Positions 1 to 12,231 of a stretch of 64,000 nt of DNA are shown piece by piece. The DNA is from Isoetes taiwanensis (Eukaryota > Streptophyta > Lycopodiopsida > Isoetales > Isoetaceae): assembly GCA_021234155.1 (NCBI GenBank), contig JAJEKV010000072.1:6059676-6123675 (forward strand), given 5' to 3'. Made by a program: the position numbers and the translations under genes. The notes beneath the pieces are model-generated. The model searched no databases. It was not told the DNA's origin and saw nothing but the letters and a program-made list of their open reading frames with translations. Every line of letters begins with the position of its first letter. Position 1 is the stretch's first letter.

Positions 1-353
1 ATGGGAGGGGAAAGTCCCCGTATGTATACGTCCGCGGGTCGTATATATTCTGGGAGCGTCACAACAGACCAAGCTGGTCCTAGTCACATTTAGCATCTAT
101 ATTCTATTATTCCATGTAAATCTTACTAGCAACTAATAGAAGACTCATTTTCTATTCAATTCTAGCATATATGCAATTTTTATTTGCATTAAATAATCAA
201 TCTCTCTTCTTTCATACGATATTTCTACACTAATCGATATTTCCAAACGATTCAAATCATTCAATTCCGTTCATGCTATCTAAGCAATTGTGTTCTATAT
301 ATTATGTGTATAATTTGTATTTAATTAACTTAGCAATTATGTCCTCTTTCGTA

Positions 354-3300
354 GGTTACCGCTACCAAGTTCTGATCATCTAACTGACGATGACATAAAG
401 AAAATCGTGAAACGTCGTGAGTACCAACGAAGTTACCAAGCCTGCAAGAGATTCAAAAACAATACATCTGCAATGGATACGAAGGAAACGTCTATTGACT
501 TAAAACCTCTAACATCGTCATTGATAGATTCTGCAGTATCACATGAGCATCAAAGTTCTGCTATTGATTGTACTTCTAAAACAAGTTCCATGGGGATTGC
601 GATCAACGATCAAATCCCCATGGAACAACACGAAATCAAAGCAAGTTTATCGCGTCCTGTATCACCAAAAGCCGCTAGGCCAAATGATCACTGGCAAAAT
701 CAATTCAAAGTCATGGAACAACAATCCAAACTCATAGACCATGAGCCTATCAAATGGAATCGAACATGTCAAACATGCCAACTTCAGCTTCTCAACACAG
801 AACGACCAAGTTTTTGTTGCAATAGCGGGCGTCGCTCACTTCCACCTCTTGCCCCACTTCCATCTAAACTCCAAGAATTGTATTCAATACAAAAGTTTGC
901 AACAAATTCGCGAATCATAAACAATCTTTTCTGCTTCACTGCACTTGGTGTTAAAGGTGATTTTGTAACCTTAAAAACACCCTCAGCTATCGCTATCATG
1001 GGCCGAACATACCACCGTCTTCTATCTGCAGATGATCCAAACAGTACTTTACATTGGCACATATATGATGATACGTATCGATATGCCACTGCTTCTAATA
1101 AACAAATTCCTGCTACATGGGTGATGGAAGTCGCTACAACACTGCATACCATCAACCCATACATCAAAGAATTACAAACAATTAAAGAGCTACATGCCTC
1201 ACCTGCAACCCTTACACTTAGCGATTCACCCACGTCAGACGAAATTGCTGGCATAATGCATGCAAATGATAGCATCACAATCAAACCTAGAACCGCAACA
1301 ATTTGGATGCGAAGTACCCATAAGCCTGTATTCATAAGCATTCTTGATCCTACATATGAAACCCTCCAGTATCCATTATTCTTCCCGCATGGAACACTAG
1401 GATGGTACCCACACAATGAATATAAAATGTCCCAAATAGATTGGTATCGAACCAGACTATTACACGAACCGCGATTTTCACAATTAGGACGACTATGCAA
1501 TGAATATCTCGTCGACATGTACTCAAGAGTGGAAGAAGAACGACTTAATTACATCGCAACAGAGGGATATAGGCATAATTTAACCCAACATGAAGAAGAC
1601 TTCATCGATGATAACGATGAAGATACTCGACATGGCATACTGCCAGCCTCCTTCTTAGGCTGCAAACGATGGTGTAGTGTCCAAGTAGCTGATGCCCTTG
1701 CACTCGCAAGAGTAAAAGGCAAGCCAACATTATTCATAACTATGACAACGAACCCGAATTGGCCAGAAATAAAATCCAAATTAACACCTGGACAAAATGC
1801 CTCTGACGTTCCAATGATTGTTGTCCGATCGTGCCATGAACGAGTTCAATATGCAAAAAACCTTATCCGCAAATTCTTCGGCCCAATATCTTATATGATG
1901 CACGTTATCGAATTCAAAAAACGCGGCCTCCCGCACGCACACATCGTTCTCAAGACTGAATATGACATCCCTGTGCATATGATTGACCAATTAATTTCTG
2001 CAGAATTGCCGGCCGATCCAACGCTACGAGCATTAGGGGTAAAAGCATGAAAGGGTGTACGTACATTGTACTGAATTGATGTACAAATATGGATAATTTT
2101 CACGTACATTTTGGTTATTTTTTATTTGTATAAACATAGACTTTTCGATTTTATGTACTTTGCATATACATTTAAGCTAAATTTCGGACATTTTTTGGCT
2201 ATGCATGTACTTTTTGGGTACTTTGGGTGATTTGTGTAATATAGCCACATGTACCAAAAGGGATACATTTATAGACACCCTTTCATGCTTTTACCCTTAG
2301 TTGAAAAGTACATGATACATAGGCACACAAAACGATGTCTAAAAATCAACAACAAATGTTGTTACCAATATCCAAAGCCATTAAACCCAATAACTTACAT
2401 TGACGAAAAAGGATATGTACAATATAGAAGACGGACAGAAGCAGACACCAATGTTGTTCCATACATTCCATTCCTGCTTCAACAAATGGATTGCCATGTA
2501 TATGCAGACATTGCATCAACGGTGCATATATTTGCATACTTATACGGGTACATTTACAAAGGATTTGACACCACTCAATTCCATATTACTGACACCCACA
2601 AATCAACAGAACCATCAGATCCTACATCAAGCTCACTAATATCTCAGCCCACAAATCCAAACACAAAACACCAATCTCGACAAACCAACGAAATCCAAGA
2701 TTATATATCTGCACGTTACCTATCGTCCATGGAAGCAACTTGGAGAATTATGTCATACCATATGACAGAGAAACATCCATCAGTCAAATGCCTTCCCTTG
2801 CATTTGCAAGGTCAAAACAAACCACAATTCGCCAAAACATCCACATCAGTTATCGGAATCTCTACATTAGATAGATACTTCTTACGCCCACTCATCCCTG
2901 AACTTGACTCAATAATGTATATTGACTACAATGAACAGTATACATTCACTCCATACAAACCAAATACCACACTAAAGCCATCTGATCATCTTGAACAAGA
3001 ACATTTAGGTGCAGTACGAAACATTGTTCATAAAAGAACACAAGGACAACTCATTTGTAGAATACGTCTTCTACTACCAAAGCTCGGGGAACCATTCTAT
3101 TTAAGAAGCATCCTCCTTCACAAACCCGTGAGAAATTGGGAAGATCTTAAAACTCATGATGGCCAACAGTACAACACATACCAAGAAACTGCACAAGCCA
3201 TGGGGCTCATCGCACCAGCAACAGAAGCAATTAAAACAATGGAAGAAGCAACATCGTGCCTACAAACACCATCGCAGCTCAGATTCTTATTCACACTTCT

Positions 3301-4940
3301 TATACTTCATGGCGGACCAACCATACAACTGTGGAACACGTTCCAACAACAAATGACAGCTGATTTTTTAGATCAATATCGAGGAGACGAACCTACTGCC
3401 ATTAACGAAGCTCTACTCGCCATCAATAATATCTTAATCCAACATGCAACAAACACTGCAGCATTCGGCTTACCTACGTGTAATACCGCATCCAAAGAAA
3501 TCCAAAACGAACTTTTGAAGTTCCCACATGACAATGAATATCTTGCCAAAAGCTCAATTATGTTTGAAAACATGAAAAAAAATCAAACTTCTGTCTACAA
3601 TGATATGTTAAAGCTTCTAAAAACTAAACATCAGCTCAATCCACTATTCATCTATGGCAAAGCTGGTACTGGGAAAACCTATGTCCTCAACACCTTTGCA
3701 TTCTACATACGAGGACTAAAGCAAATAATCCTTCCATGTGCAACGACAAAGACTTTGCCTCGTTATTATATGCTTATGTGCGTAACCCCACATTCCCTTT
3801 TCCAAATACACAGAGTAGAAAATAATATCAACTTACATTCCTTACTTCACCCACACTCTCCAAGAGCACTACTAATCAAAGAAGCAATACCATCATCTGG
3901 GGATTTATTCCCTATGGCAAAATGAGGCGATCATAGAAGCAGTTGATATACTCCTACAAAAAATAACAGACACAGATTTACCATTCGGAGGAAAAATATT
4001 CATCGGAGCAGGCGACTTCAGACAAATATCTCCAATTGTTAAAAAGGCAGGAAAAACCGCAACAATAAATGCATCTATCAAATCTTCACCCTTATGGACT
4101 CATTTCAATGTCATACAGCTAAATGAACCAGTCCGAAATGCCACAGACCTACAACTTATAAATTTCGTTGACGCGATCGGTGAAGGAAAACTCCTTGAAA
4201 ACATCCCACTAACATTATTTAAAACAAGTACAAATATTCAAGAAACCATTGCATTCCTATACGACCAACACGTGCTTGCCAACCCAGACATTTGCGAGAA
4301 AAGAGCATTCTTATCACCAAAAAATATCACTGTCGATGAATTCAACAATTCAATTCTACAAATGCTTCCAGGCCACCTAAGAAAATACTTCAGTGTCGAT
4401 AGACTCACAGAAAATGACCAGCTTATAGAAGACCATCCAATGGCAACAACAGACTTTCTCAATGGTTATAAACACCCAGCGCTTCCCCAACACGAACTTG
4501 GATTAAAGCCCAATACAATATGCCACCTAACAAAAACCTTAGACAGAGACAGAGGTTTAGTAAAAAATGCAAGAGTAATGGTATCTTCAATGCACAACAG
4601 ATTTGTAACTGTCAAATTACTCACAGACAATTCACAACATAAAGGCACTCTTCACCCCATCTCCCGGGTAGACTTCTTCACTCAACCAGATGATCGACCA
4701 TGGACCATTCACAGACGACAACTTCCACTACGGCCAGCTTACTCAACAACATTCAATAGCTGCCTAGGACTTACACTCGATAAAATAGTCCTTGACCTAC
4801 GAACTGAAGTCTTTGCCCGTGGCCAATTATACACAGCACTCACTCGCGTCCGAAAAAAAGAAGATGTACTAATTCTACTCGATCCAGACAACGTATCGCA
4901 GACTACAACAAACGTCGTCTACACAGAACTCTTACCATGA
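354..4940 (+). pseudogene. Helitron Rep-helicase (RepHel) transposase, broken
   Basis: The product would nick and move single strands of the Helitron. The N-terminal part has the Helitron_like_N signature FFPHG followed by an HEPRF segment. The HUH nuclease motif, GLPHAHIVL, lies near 1920-1955. The tyrosine motif AYLYGYIYKG follows near 2530-2560. The C-terminal part is a PIF1-type SF1B helicase: Walker A GKAGTGKT near 3655-3680, a GDFRQISPIV motif near 4012-4040, a LNEPVRN motif near 4120-4140, and the final GQLYTALTRVR motif near 4820-4850. The frame is broken by a MITE (2037-2296); removing it with one target duplication restores the frame. A second break lies near 3900-3927, where the Walker B Asp-Glu is also lost. 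An acceptor AG just before 354 suggests an upstream exon. Dead copy of a well-known family. Confidence 0.88.
2037..2296. mobile_element. 260-bp MITE, 4-bp TSD TTAG, inside the Helitron gene
   Basis: Both ends carry the inverted repeat GGGTAAAAGCATGAAAGG plus four more bases. The direct repeat TTAG flanks it at 2033-2036 and 2297-2300. The inner sequence next to each terminus matches the ends of the 9.3-kb element at 26263-35568 in reverse orientation: the left end here resembles that element's right end for about 45 bases, and the right end here resembles its left end for about 35. It is therefore an internal-deletion derivative of that family. It carries several GTACA motifs and no coding capacity. 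Confidence 0.95.
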
Positions 4941-4954
4941 AGAAAGGTACGCAT

Positions 4955-4955
<1 letters not shown>

Positions 4956-4990
<35 letters not shown>
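4956..4990 (+). repeat. Poly(A) tract, 35 A
   Basis: An uninterrupted run of A sits just after the RepHel stop codon. It could be microsatellite expansion or the scar of a retroposon tail inside the Helitron 3' region. Confidence 0.9.
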
Positions 4991-4991
<1 letters not shown>

Positions 4992-5160
4992 ACTCCACGC
5001 CGACGATATAGACAGCGCACCCCTGCCTTAAGGCACCGATGCTCTATCTATATCGTGGGCACTGCATCACCGGTCACACCAGGGTTCAAATCCCAGGGAT
5101 GCTAATAAATCATAAAACAACAATTAGCACTATAAAAGCAAGAAAAAAAAAAAGAAAAAA
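4991..5160 (+). repeat. SINE-like or structured Helitron 3' region
   Basis: Two features are visible. First, an inverted repeat pairs ACGATATAGA (5003-5012) with TCTATATCGT (5047-5056), closing a loop of about 34 bases. Second, GGTTCAAATCC at 5083-5093 matches an RNA polymerase III B box. An A-rich tail follows at 5139-5160. Box A is not convincing and no full tRNA cloverleaf folds. It may be a SINE or a structured part of the Helitron. Confidence 0.35.
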
Positions 5161-5176
5161 ACCCCCGCACAACAAA

Positions 5177-5199
5177 GGCGCTGGCTACGCCAGCGCTAA
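5177..5199 (+). other. Candidate Helitron 3' hairpin plus CTAA
   Basis: GCGCTGGC (5178-5185) pairs with GCCAGCGC (5189-5196) around a 3-base loop, directly followed by CTAA. This resembles Helitron 3' ends. The next base is A, not the expected T. Confidence 0.5.
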
Positions 5200-5221
5200 A
5201 TCCTTGTATAATATGTTATAA

Positions 5222-5400
5222 AAATATAACCATGTATTTTATAATACTTTTGTATGGGTATCAAATAGTTGGGGGTTCAAGCTATATTAGCTTACAATTC
5301 TTTCATCGTTCTTTACATTTTGGATGAGAATGTACACTTTAGATCCTTGTTCGAGGTAATTTGGGAACTGTATGGACTTGGGGAAAGTCCAAAAATAATA
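5222..5400 (+). other. AT-rich tail of an older retroposon
   Basis: No coding sequence is visible. The stretch ends in a segment resembling plant non-LTR element 3' untranslated DNA (gggaaagtcc before a short repeat tail). Assignment is weak. Confidence 0.25.
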
Positions 5401-5540
5401 GAATAGAATAGAATAGTTTTTTTATCGTCCACTGAGACCAATCGGCCTATGGGACCCAGAAGGAGCGCAGCAAACTTATTACTGTCCGGGTTAAAAAACC
5501 CCCGCCCCGAAGGGTTTTCGAGGGAAAAACCGTGGCAGTA
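5398..5540 (-). repeat. Minus-strand retroposon 3' end with (ATTCT)n tail
   Basis: Read on the minus strand, a segment ends in GTGGACGATAAAAAAAC followed by ATTCT repeats (5398-5416 on the plus strand). The same junction, with small differences, occurs at 15253-15300, so two copies of one retroposon family end here in the same way. Most of its body is lost. Confidence 0.45.
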
Positions 5541-5770
5541 ATAATGAAATTATGCTTCTTTGATGCCTTTTTGGCAATGGATATTCCCCATTACTAGAAA
5601 ACGTATTGGCAATTTACAAGACCTAATTGATTCCTTCTGCATCTCCCATGTTTTAAAAAACACTATCTTCCAGTTGGCTTTATGGACGATTTGGAAACAC
5701 CGAAACAGATGTATCTTTCAAGGGAAGCCTTTAAGTATGAACGTGCTCAAGGCGACGATGTAAGTGGAAA
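5535..5770 (+). pseudogene. LINE reverse-transcriptase C-terminal fragment
   Basis: The reading frame from about 5560 to 5763 contains ALWTIWKHRNRCIFQGK. This is the hallmark tryptophan/HRN segment downstream of the zinc-binding region of plant L1-type reverse transcriptases. Nothing upstream in the window supplies the polymerase domain, so this is a 5'-truncated and decayed LINE. A candidate matching 3' tail lies near 6500-6557. Confidence 0.6.
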
Positions 5771-5966
5771 TTCTCGCAGCTGCAATGGCGCATAGGAATG
5801 CAAGAGGAGATAATTACGATAAAGAGTAGGATCAGTTGGGCACCTTTGAAGGGTCTTTCCACTTCTTTAAATTGAAAATGCATGATTGTTTGGATTTGAA
5901 TGATGATGCCTTTATTGATTTTAGTGCTGCTAACTGACATGCAGCATTTGCTAACGAGCCTAGTGT

Positions 5967-6308
5967 TTGTGCATTATGCAAGCAGTGCTGCTAGAAGAAC
6001 TTATGCAGGGGGAACTACTGTTGAGGCCAAGAGGCAAAAAGTTAAGGGAGATGTATCGAATTCCTCGGATTGATGTGACAGATATGAACAAATTAGACCA
6101 AGCTATGTCAGATGGTTATCAGGCAAAGATGTTGGAGTGGCTGCTGAGTGCACTTCCTTTTGCTATGACGATGGAGCAGTTTGATTACTTTAGACAAGCA
6201 TATTTCTTCCATCATGGAAGATACATAGCGACAGGAAGCTACCTACTCCTCTTCTCTACGATTTCGACCTCTCTCATTGTGCTGCAGGTAAACTGGGACC
6301 TGATTTGA
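5967..6308 (+). pseudogene. Short ORF of unknown family, related to the ORF at 63462
   Basis: About 113 codons without a recognised domain. Its middle has the pattern GYQ, then about 20 residues, then MEQFDYFRQAYFFHHG. The ORF at 63462-63887 shows the same layout (GYQ, then EDQFLHFRDMFYHHKG). The two are therefore probably remnants of one repeated protein family in this genome. It lies between a LINE fragment and a poly(A) tail and is probably repeat-derived. Confidence 0.35.
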
Positions 6309-6419
6309 TGGATGCAAGCTCCAGGTTGCAGATCCAATTTGTCCTCACCTTTTCCCAGAAAGAAAGAAGGAAGTATCAGTGAGAACTACCACTGGCTGTC
6401 AGTTAATTAATATTTTTGT

Positions 6420-6557
6420 CAACTGAGTTTGTTAAACCATAGAGTCTCCACAACCTATGCAACATTTACTTTTGAGCTGGGTGTTCTAAACACCAACACT
6501 ATAATTTTGAAACTCTTATGAATATGAATCTCTGCCTTTACTCCAAAAAAAAAAAAA
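6420..6557 (+). repeat. LINE-like 3' UTR with poly(A) tail
   Basis: The segment ends in CTCTGCCTTTACTCC followed by 13 A. That is typical of a plant non-LTR retrotransposon 3' end and is consistent with the LINE fragment at 5535-5770. Confidence 0.45.
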
Positions 6558-6559
6558 TG

Positions 6560-8010
6560 TTTTTGGGTTGCCCGTAAGGCAATCCTTGGGGAGTGTGGGG
6601 AGTGTCCAATAGAGGGCCTTGATTTGAGAATATTTTAGCATATTCGTTATCTACGGCTATTGACTTTTGGGATTCCAGTAACTGACACAGGTAGATGGTG
6701 TGGATCTTATGGGTATCGGGTGGAAGGTGGAGATGTAATCTCCGTTTCATGGCGGCGTCTCGGCAGCGGGACGCAGCACAGGGGTATGTTGCAATTCGAC
6801 AGCAATCAGCGGGGCGATGGCAGATCTTCTTCTACAACAGCCCTTCCGGCGGCAGCAGAAGGATCGGATGCATCTTTGGAAGCTGGCCACCAAGCATTTT
6901 TTGGATATGCTGCATCTTTTTTACGGCGCAACGCAAGAGGAAAAAGTCTGCTTCTGATGTCGAGGGAGGTCGATCAGCAGCAGCTTGAGAGTCTTCTCTG
7001 ACCCAAAACTTGAACTCATCGATCTGTCATCTTTGAGACCTTCAACATGTTCAAGCGCAGGTACGAATTCCAGATTTGTTTAGCAAGCCCATTTAATAGT
7101 ATATTTGCAGGGGCAAAAATCCGGATTTATAAGGGAAATCCCCGTAAACAAGACAACAAAATTTATTGCATTTGTTATCTTTCAATCATGCAATATGTTG
7201 TGCCATCATATTCTGATTCAATACTTATGCAGATGTCTCTTATTCTATGGTTACAGTTTGCCATGTGTTGTTCAATTCAATTCTAAACCTTCAATTAGAT
7301 TTACTTCCCCGGTTTTCTATCGCAATGTCTGCATATTTAATTTTTTTCTTAAAATTCATGTGTAAGGTCTTTAATGCTCTCTACAAAGATGTGCCAAAAT
7401 TCTTTTCGCAGGTTGGCATTTCATATAAGCCTAACTTAATATACAACTATGCAGATGGCAGGCCAATGCGTATTGACAGCATCTTGATGACCGGTAGAGC
7501 AATCTTAACTTTCCTTCAAATAAGGTAAATATATGATAGTTCTAGGTTATATATGACAGTTCTAGGTTAAATCAAAATGTAGCTCACAGTGTGGTTATTT
7601 GAAGGCCTTTTGAAGGATCATACGCTGTTTTCAAATAATCTAACTCTTGAACTGGATTACAGAAAGGCCTATATAATAGGGGGATAAAATGTAGCGTATT
7701 TTGAGATAGGTTTAGTGGATATGGATCTAAAGCAGAAAGTGCCTTTATGCTTTTTCCTATGATAAAATACACGTAGCTACAATTTGATGCACTCATGGTC
7801 ATGCAACGTTGGAAGGGTGATCATGAAAAAATGATGTCAATTATGGTGTTTGTTGTAACGTTTGTTTGAGCTTGTAGGTACTGCATGGATACTAGAGCGG
7901 CGCATCTAATTATTTTTTCTCACAGCTACTACTCAAGCGTGAAGGTTGCAGCAGAATTCTTCGGATCAGGGGCTGATAACAATTTCATAAGGAAGTGATG
8001 CAGTGTATGC
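6560..8010 (+). other. Possible fragments of an unidentified gene
   Basis: Several short stretches look exon-like. One frame begins at an ATG near 6823 (MADLLLQQPFRRQQKD). A stretch at about 7413-7527 follows TTTCGCAG and ends before GTAAATAT; it encodes YADGRPMRIDSILMTGRA. Another follows CACAG near 7936 (VKVAAEFFGSGADNNF). I do not recognise the product, and the pieces may not belong together. Confidence 0.25.
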
Positions 8011-10200
8011 GGCTGAAGAATATATTAAGACAAATGTGAGTGACTCGTCTTACAGATCTAATTGTACCTGGCAATTGGTTCATTCCTGATATCCTAACAA
8101 GTAAAAACTGGAACTAGCAGTCTTGAGCAAATAACATATGTATATGGGAATCAGGTATAGTAAAGATGCCATTTTTTACGTGCTTTTCCTAGACAATGGA
8201 ACAAATAACAGAAAAGATTTTACTATGTTAAAATAATCAGACTTAGCACTCCTGATATGCCCATATTACTGGATTTGTGATTAAGATTTTAGTGCTTTGA
8301 GCACAGTAGAACCGATTTGTAGCCACGACCACGAGCTTAATTGATGTTGAATTGCTGATTTTTTCTGATCTGTGCAGAATTAGGCTTCTTGATTCCAAAA
8401 CAGCTCACAAGCCTTCATTCCCTGTTGTAAACATCTTTCCATTTCGTAGTTTCTTTTTCTAAAGTGAAAACTAAAGATAAGGATGAATGTGTCCTTCCTC
8501 TAGAAAATGAGCACGATCAGATCAGAGCAGAGCAGAGCCAAGTAGCTTTGAGGAAAAAACGTTTTTAAAATATCAAAATTGGTAGATGGATACAACAATT
8601 ACACATGATACATCAGCCTTCTGGTGCTATGATCATAAATTAGCTAGATATAAGAGTGTTGGTCTATATCGAATGGGAAAAAACGCTATGCATATGGAGA
8701 AATAATATTCATGCTGCTTATAGATGTGCAAGCATGACATGAGAAGACGTCAGTATCTCATCATTTGCTAAGTCATGGTTCAACATTTTAACTAAATCTC
8801 AAGGTTATTTGTTACATATAAAGTGTCAGACATTACCAGAGAGAGAACCAGTATGCATTTTATTTTCTGCTTGTAAACGCTTCCAATCTTCTATCCCATT
8901 GTGATGTAGTTTTAGACCTCATGAAAATCAAAGTATTTGCCTAAAATATTGTTCTTGCATTTTGGTCTTTGCCTTTCTATGATATCGTTATACTGTTATC
9001 TCTGCACAAATAATCTATGTGTTCTAACTTTATAAGTTGTGAGCTTAAGGTAGAATGCAAGATTAGAAGACCAAAAGGTCAAAGCCATTGTAATATAAAG
9101 GGTAAAGTGAAAAGCCAAAAGAGCCTAGAAAATAATGAGGATCATCCTAAGATGTGTAGAAACGAGGGCATGAAGGTCCTCCTAAAAGTGTCAAAATATT
9201 GTGATTGGTAGAAGTATGGGTATGAATGTTTCACACTAGAAAGTAAGTCAAATAAGTCAATTAACTTATTATGGCAAAGTATGGGACCTTTGCACTAAAT
9301 GTTTTACATCATATGCGTTGAATGGATGTAAATACAATGGACTTAGTGATTATAATGGTCAATTGTGGACGCATCAATGGGCCTTGCAAAGGGCAACCCA
9401 TTGATGCGTTAGCATCTTGTTTAGCATCCCATCTCAAATCTTCATGTGAAGCTTCAGATGACCTAGTAGTCCTTATAATTTTGGTGAAATCTGCCCTCCC
9501 GTTCTCTAATCTAGTGTGCCTTCTACGATCTCATCTCCTTCAAATCGATATAATATGCTATTGTAAAATATTAAAGCCTCAATTGAAAAATATGCATATG
9601 GTTCTTGCTACTAATATCTAACAATAAATAGTCATGTTGTTTATATTCTTGTAAAGAATTAGTCTCACCGAGATAAAATTGTTTTTTGCACAGCATGTAT
9701 CCTCCATTTGCCATAACTTGCTAATTCCTCTTTTTGTCACAAACATCTGAATATTTTATGGAATCATGCCTGGTATTCAAACCAAGCCATTTGCCTGCCC
9801 ATTTCAATGCATCCGCATATTAGCCTTTATTTTTAGATTCCTGCAATGCCAAATGAAGTAGTCTATCATAATCCATAGCCAACACTCTATTTATAGGGGT
9901 GATCATTCTAATAAGAGCTTCAACTTTAGGAGGTAAAAGACCGGCTTTAAGAAGCAACATGCAATATGGAGTTGAATCTTAACTCCACACTATTCTAGCA
10001 AAAAACGTTTTTGGACTTGTTCTTCCATCCTTTAAAGAGAAAGACGAGGACCCCAAACTGGATAGCCGTAGAAAATAAAAGCCGCATTATATTAAAGAGG
10101 GACACATTCCAATAGATGGGCCTCATGCAATTGAAGTGGGAAACCATCAAAAAACAGTTTTTTTTTCTTTGGATCACTATTAGAGATAAGCAAGTTCAAC
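8010..10200. other. Intergenic DNA, nothing recognised
   Basis: AT-rich sequence without a coding frame, terminal repeat or RNA gene that I can support. Confidence 0.6.
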
Positions 10201-10202
10201 AA

Positions 10203-10309
10203 GTTGGGGGGTGAGGGCAGATAGGCACAAGTTGAGGAAGGGAAGGGGGAAAGATGGAGGAGGTGGGGTGCGGGGGAAGGGGGGTGTTGGGGGGAGGGGG
10301 AGTTGGGGA
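10203..10309 (+). other. G-rich tract with quadruplex potential
   Basis: Over about 107 bases the plus strand is almost pure purine with many runs of three to six G, within AT-rich surroundings. Four or more G runs lie close together repeatedly, so G-quadruplex formation is plausible. No gene is assigned nearby. Confidence 0.7.
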
Positions 10310-10588
10310 AGCCAACAAATAGGTCAAGGGAGATGAATATAATAATATAAAAATTAGTAATATTAAAATATAATTAGTATTACAAGAAATTTATCGCAGC
10401 GGCCAAGGCCGTTGCGAACATTTTTCTTCCCCAGCTTCCCTGTATTTGGCAGTCTGAGCCAGAAGAAGGGAATACTCTCGAGGAAAAAATTTCTCTCTAC
10501 TGATCCATCTGGTAATAGTGGATGCCTGTCAGTTTAGGAATAACTAGGATTGGGACCTATGCTAGTGTCTCATGTCTATATAATACAT

Positions 10589-10722
10589 ATTCATTTTTCA
10601 TAACCACTATCTTGAGATCATCATGTTCCAAGAAATGACATTTATAGAATACAGATTCATTTTGCATAACCACCACCTTGAGATCATTATGTTCCAAGAA
10701 ATGACATTTTATTCTACCATTC
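10589..10722 (+). repeat. Tandem duplication, unit about 66 bp, two copies
   Basis: Two near-identical copies each contain CATAACCAC, CTTGAGATCAT and TGTTCCAAGAAATGACATTT in the same order. Confidence 0.8.
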
Positions 10723-11463
10723 TGTCAAAACCTCACATTTATTTACATGGTGTTTGTATCATTCTTAAGTTTTGTTTCTCAAAATTGCAAATCGGATGGT
10801 GTTGGAGTTTGGGTGGTATTGAATTACTATCAAGTTTTGTTTCTCACCATTAATATAATTTGGAACAAAGAAGAAATAAACAAATGATATAGCCTAAGTA
10901 CTTGAGATTGGTGAACTTGAGCTTTCCTCAAGGTGCACATGGGAAATTAAGTTCATATCACACTATACGCTATGCATAACTTATTCAAGATAGCAGCAAG
11001 CTACTGCTATATTTACAACCTTAACTTTCAAATGGACAACATTTAATCTGTTCTCCATCATAATATCCCAATGCTACTAGTTAAAGATAGCCTGAGTCCT
11101 TTAAATCATAGCGAATCCATATTTCAACTTGACAAAGAATCCGTAATTTTTATTTAGGCCCAGGTTCAGTCTTTCAACTTGACGAAGAATTTGTGTTTTT
11201 TTCTTCATGCCCTTTCTTGTTGAAGTGAGTTACATACATGACATGTATCACACCAAGAAGCTAGAGACGAGAACCTAAGGGATATGTGTATATATGCATG
11301 AGCACTTGCTCTCTAATTGAGAACAACTATAGCTATGGATATGCAACCATTCTCACAACTCATCTTTGCAACATCGCCTACTTGAATTCCATTGCATGGA
11401 AGGCTAATTGATGCCTCCCAAGAAAAAAAAGGGTGAACGACCATTTTTCTGGAATAAAATATG
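10723..11463. other. Intergenic DNA, nothing recognised
   Basis: No supported coding or structural feature. It lies 3' of the GT64-like exon on the opposite strand and could contain further decayed exons that I cannot see. Confidence 0.5.
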
Positions 11464-11599
11464 CTAGCAAGCTCCATTAAGATAGAGGAAACCCACCATA
11501 AGGCTTGCGAATCTCATGAGACATTTTGTTCTCTTCTCATAAAGAAATTTTGAATTTCTACTTGAAAATCTATGTATCAATCGTCCACATTGGATGGAC

Positions 11600-11800
11600 A
11601 TACTATAATCTGGCTTGAAGCAATTGTTCAAGGAAATTTTTGCTTCTAGACATATACGAACAGCAGCAGGAGTGTCAAAGTCTGTATCAGGATCAGGTGG
11701 TTTGTCTTTATTCCAAAGAATTACAATCTCGCACTGAAGCACAGAATAATGCTTTATATACATTTTCAAATTCCGAAGCTTGGCATCATATGCTATTGTA
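11600..11800 (-). pseudogene. Exon of a GT64 (exostosin-like) glycosyltransferase
   Basis: The minus-strand frame (open from 11922 to 11464) contains KLRNLKMYIKHYS, then EIVILWNKDKPP, then KISLNNCFKPD. These match the conserved start of the plant GT64 domain: NLK..IKHYS, then WN...PP, then SLNNRFKPD. GT64 enzymes are Golgi glycosyltransferases acting on glycans or glycosphingolipids. The similarity stops after FKPD, probably at an exon edge. I do not see the following DDD metal-binding exon, and the Arg in NNRF is Cys here. It may be a lone exon of a gene fragment or a pseudogene. An 18-bp tandem repeat lies just at its 5' side. Confidence 0.6.
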
Positions 11801-11850
11801 AACAATGTGAACTTGTAAACAATGTGAACTTGTAAACAATGTGAACTGTG
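11796..11850 (-). repeat. 18-bp tandem repeat, about three copies
   Basis: GTGAACTTGTAAACAAT is repeated about three times on the plus strand. It sits at the 5' edge of the GT64-like exon. Confidence 0.85.
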
Positions 11851-12231
11851 AGAAAACCCCATGCATATGATATGAATCTCTCCATTTCTTCCAAAAAAAA
11901 ATATTCGACTTACCTTGAACAAATTGGAGAAGATTGGACCTCGCTTCTCCTTGCTCGGAATACATGATGCTGGATTTGTTAGAAGAATGAGAAAGAAAAC
12001 CTCTTATTGTGGATAACCAGAAAGCAAAATGTTCCAAAAAACATATCTTAATTATGCATGCTGAGGCCGTTAGAATGCCCAGTGGAATCCTACCTACAGT
12101 GGACATAGCTGCATACACAACTCTGTGTATGAGACAATTCTGTGAAATCTTGTACATATAAATCTCTTTAGATCTCAATCCATAGTCCTATCTGTATTTT
12201 GATTTGCCAATCTACATTAGCCCTGCCTAGT

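Larger units (their letters stand above)
96..5199 (+). mobile_element. Degenerate autonomous-type Helitron
   Basis: A rolling-circle transposon defined by its RepHel gene (about 354-4940). The proposed 5' terminus is the TC at 96-97, preceded by A as expected for insertion into an AT dinucleotide. The proposed 3' terminus is a GC-rich hairpin at 5178-5196 running into CTAA (5196-5199). Known Helitrons begin with TC and end with a hairpin near CTRR. The base after CTAA is A rather than the usual T, so the 3' boundary is provisional and the 5' boundary more so. The coding region is interrupted by a MITE and carries at least one further frameshift, so this copy cannot make its own transposase. 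Confidence 0.6.

Noticed and set aside
784-1518. 244-codon minus-strand frame
   Set aside because: Antisense of the Helitron Rep coding sequence, which has clear family motifs.
5040-5110. Functional tRNA gene
   Set aside because: Only a B-box match is present; no cloverleaf can be formed.
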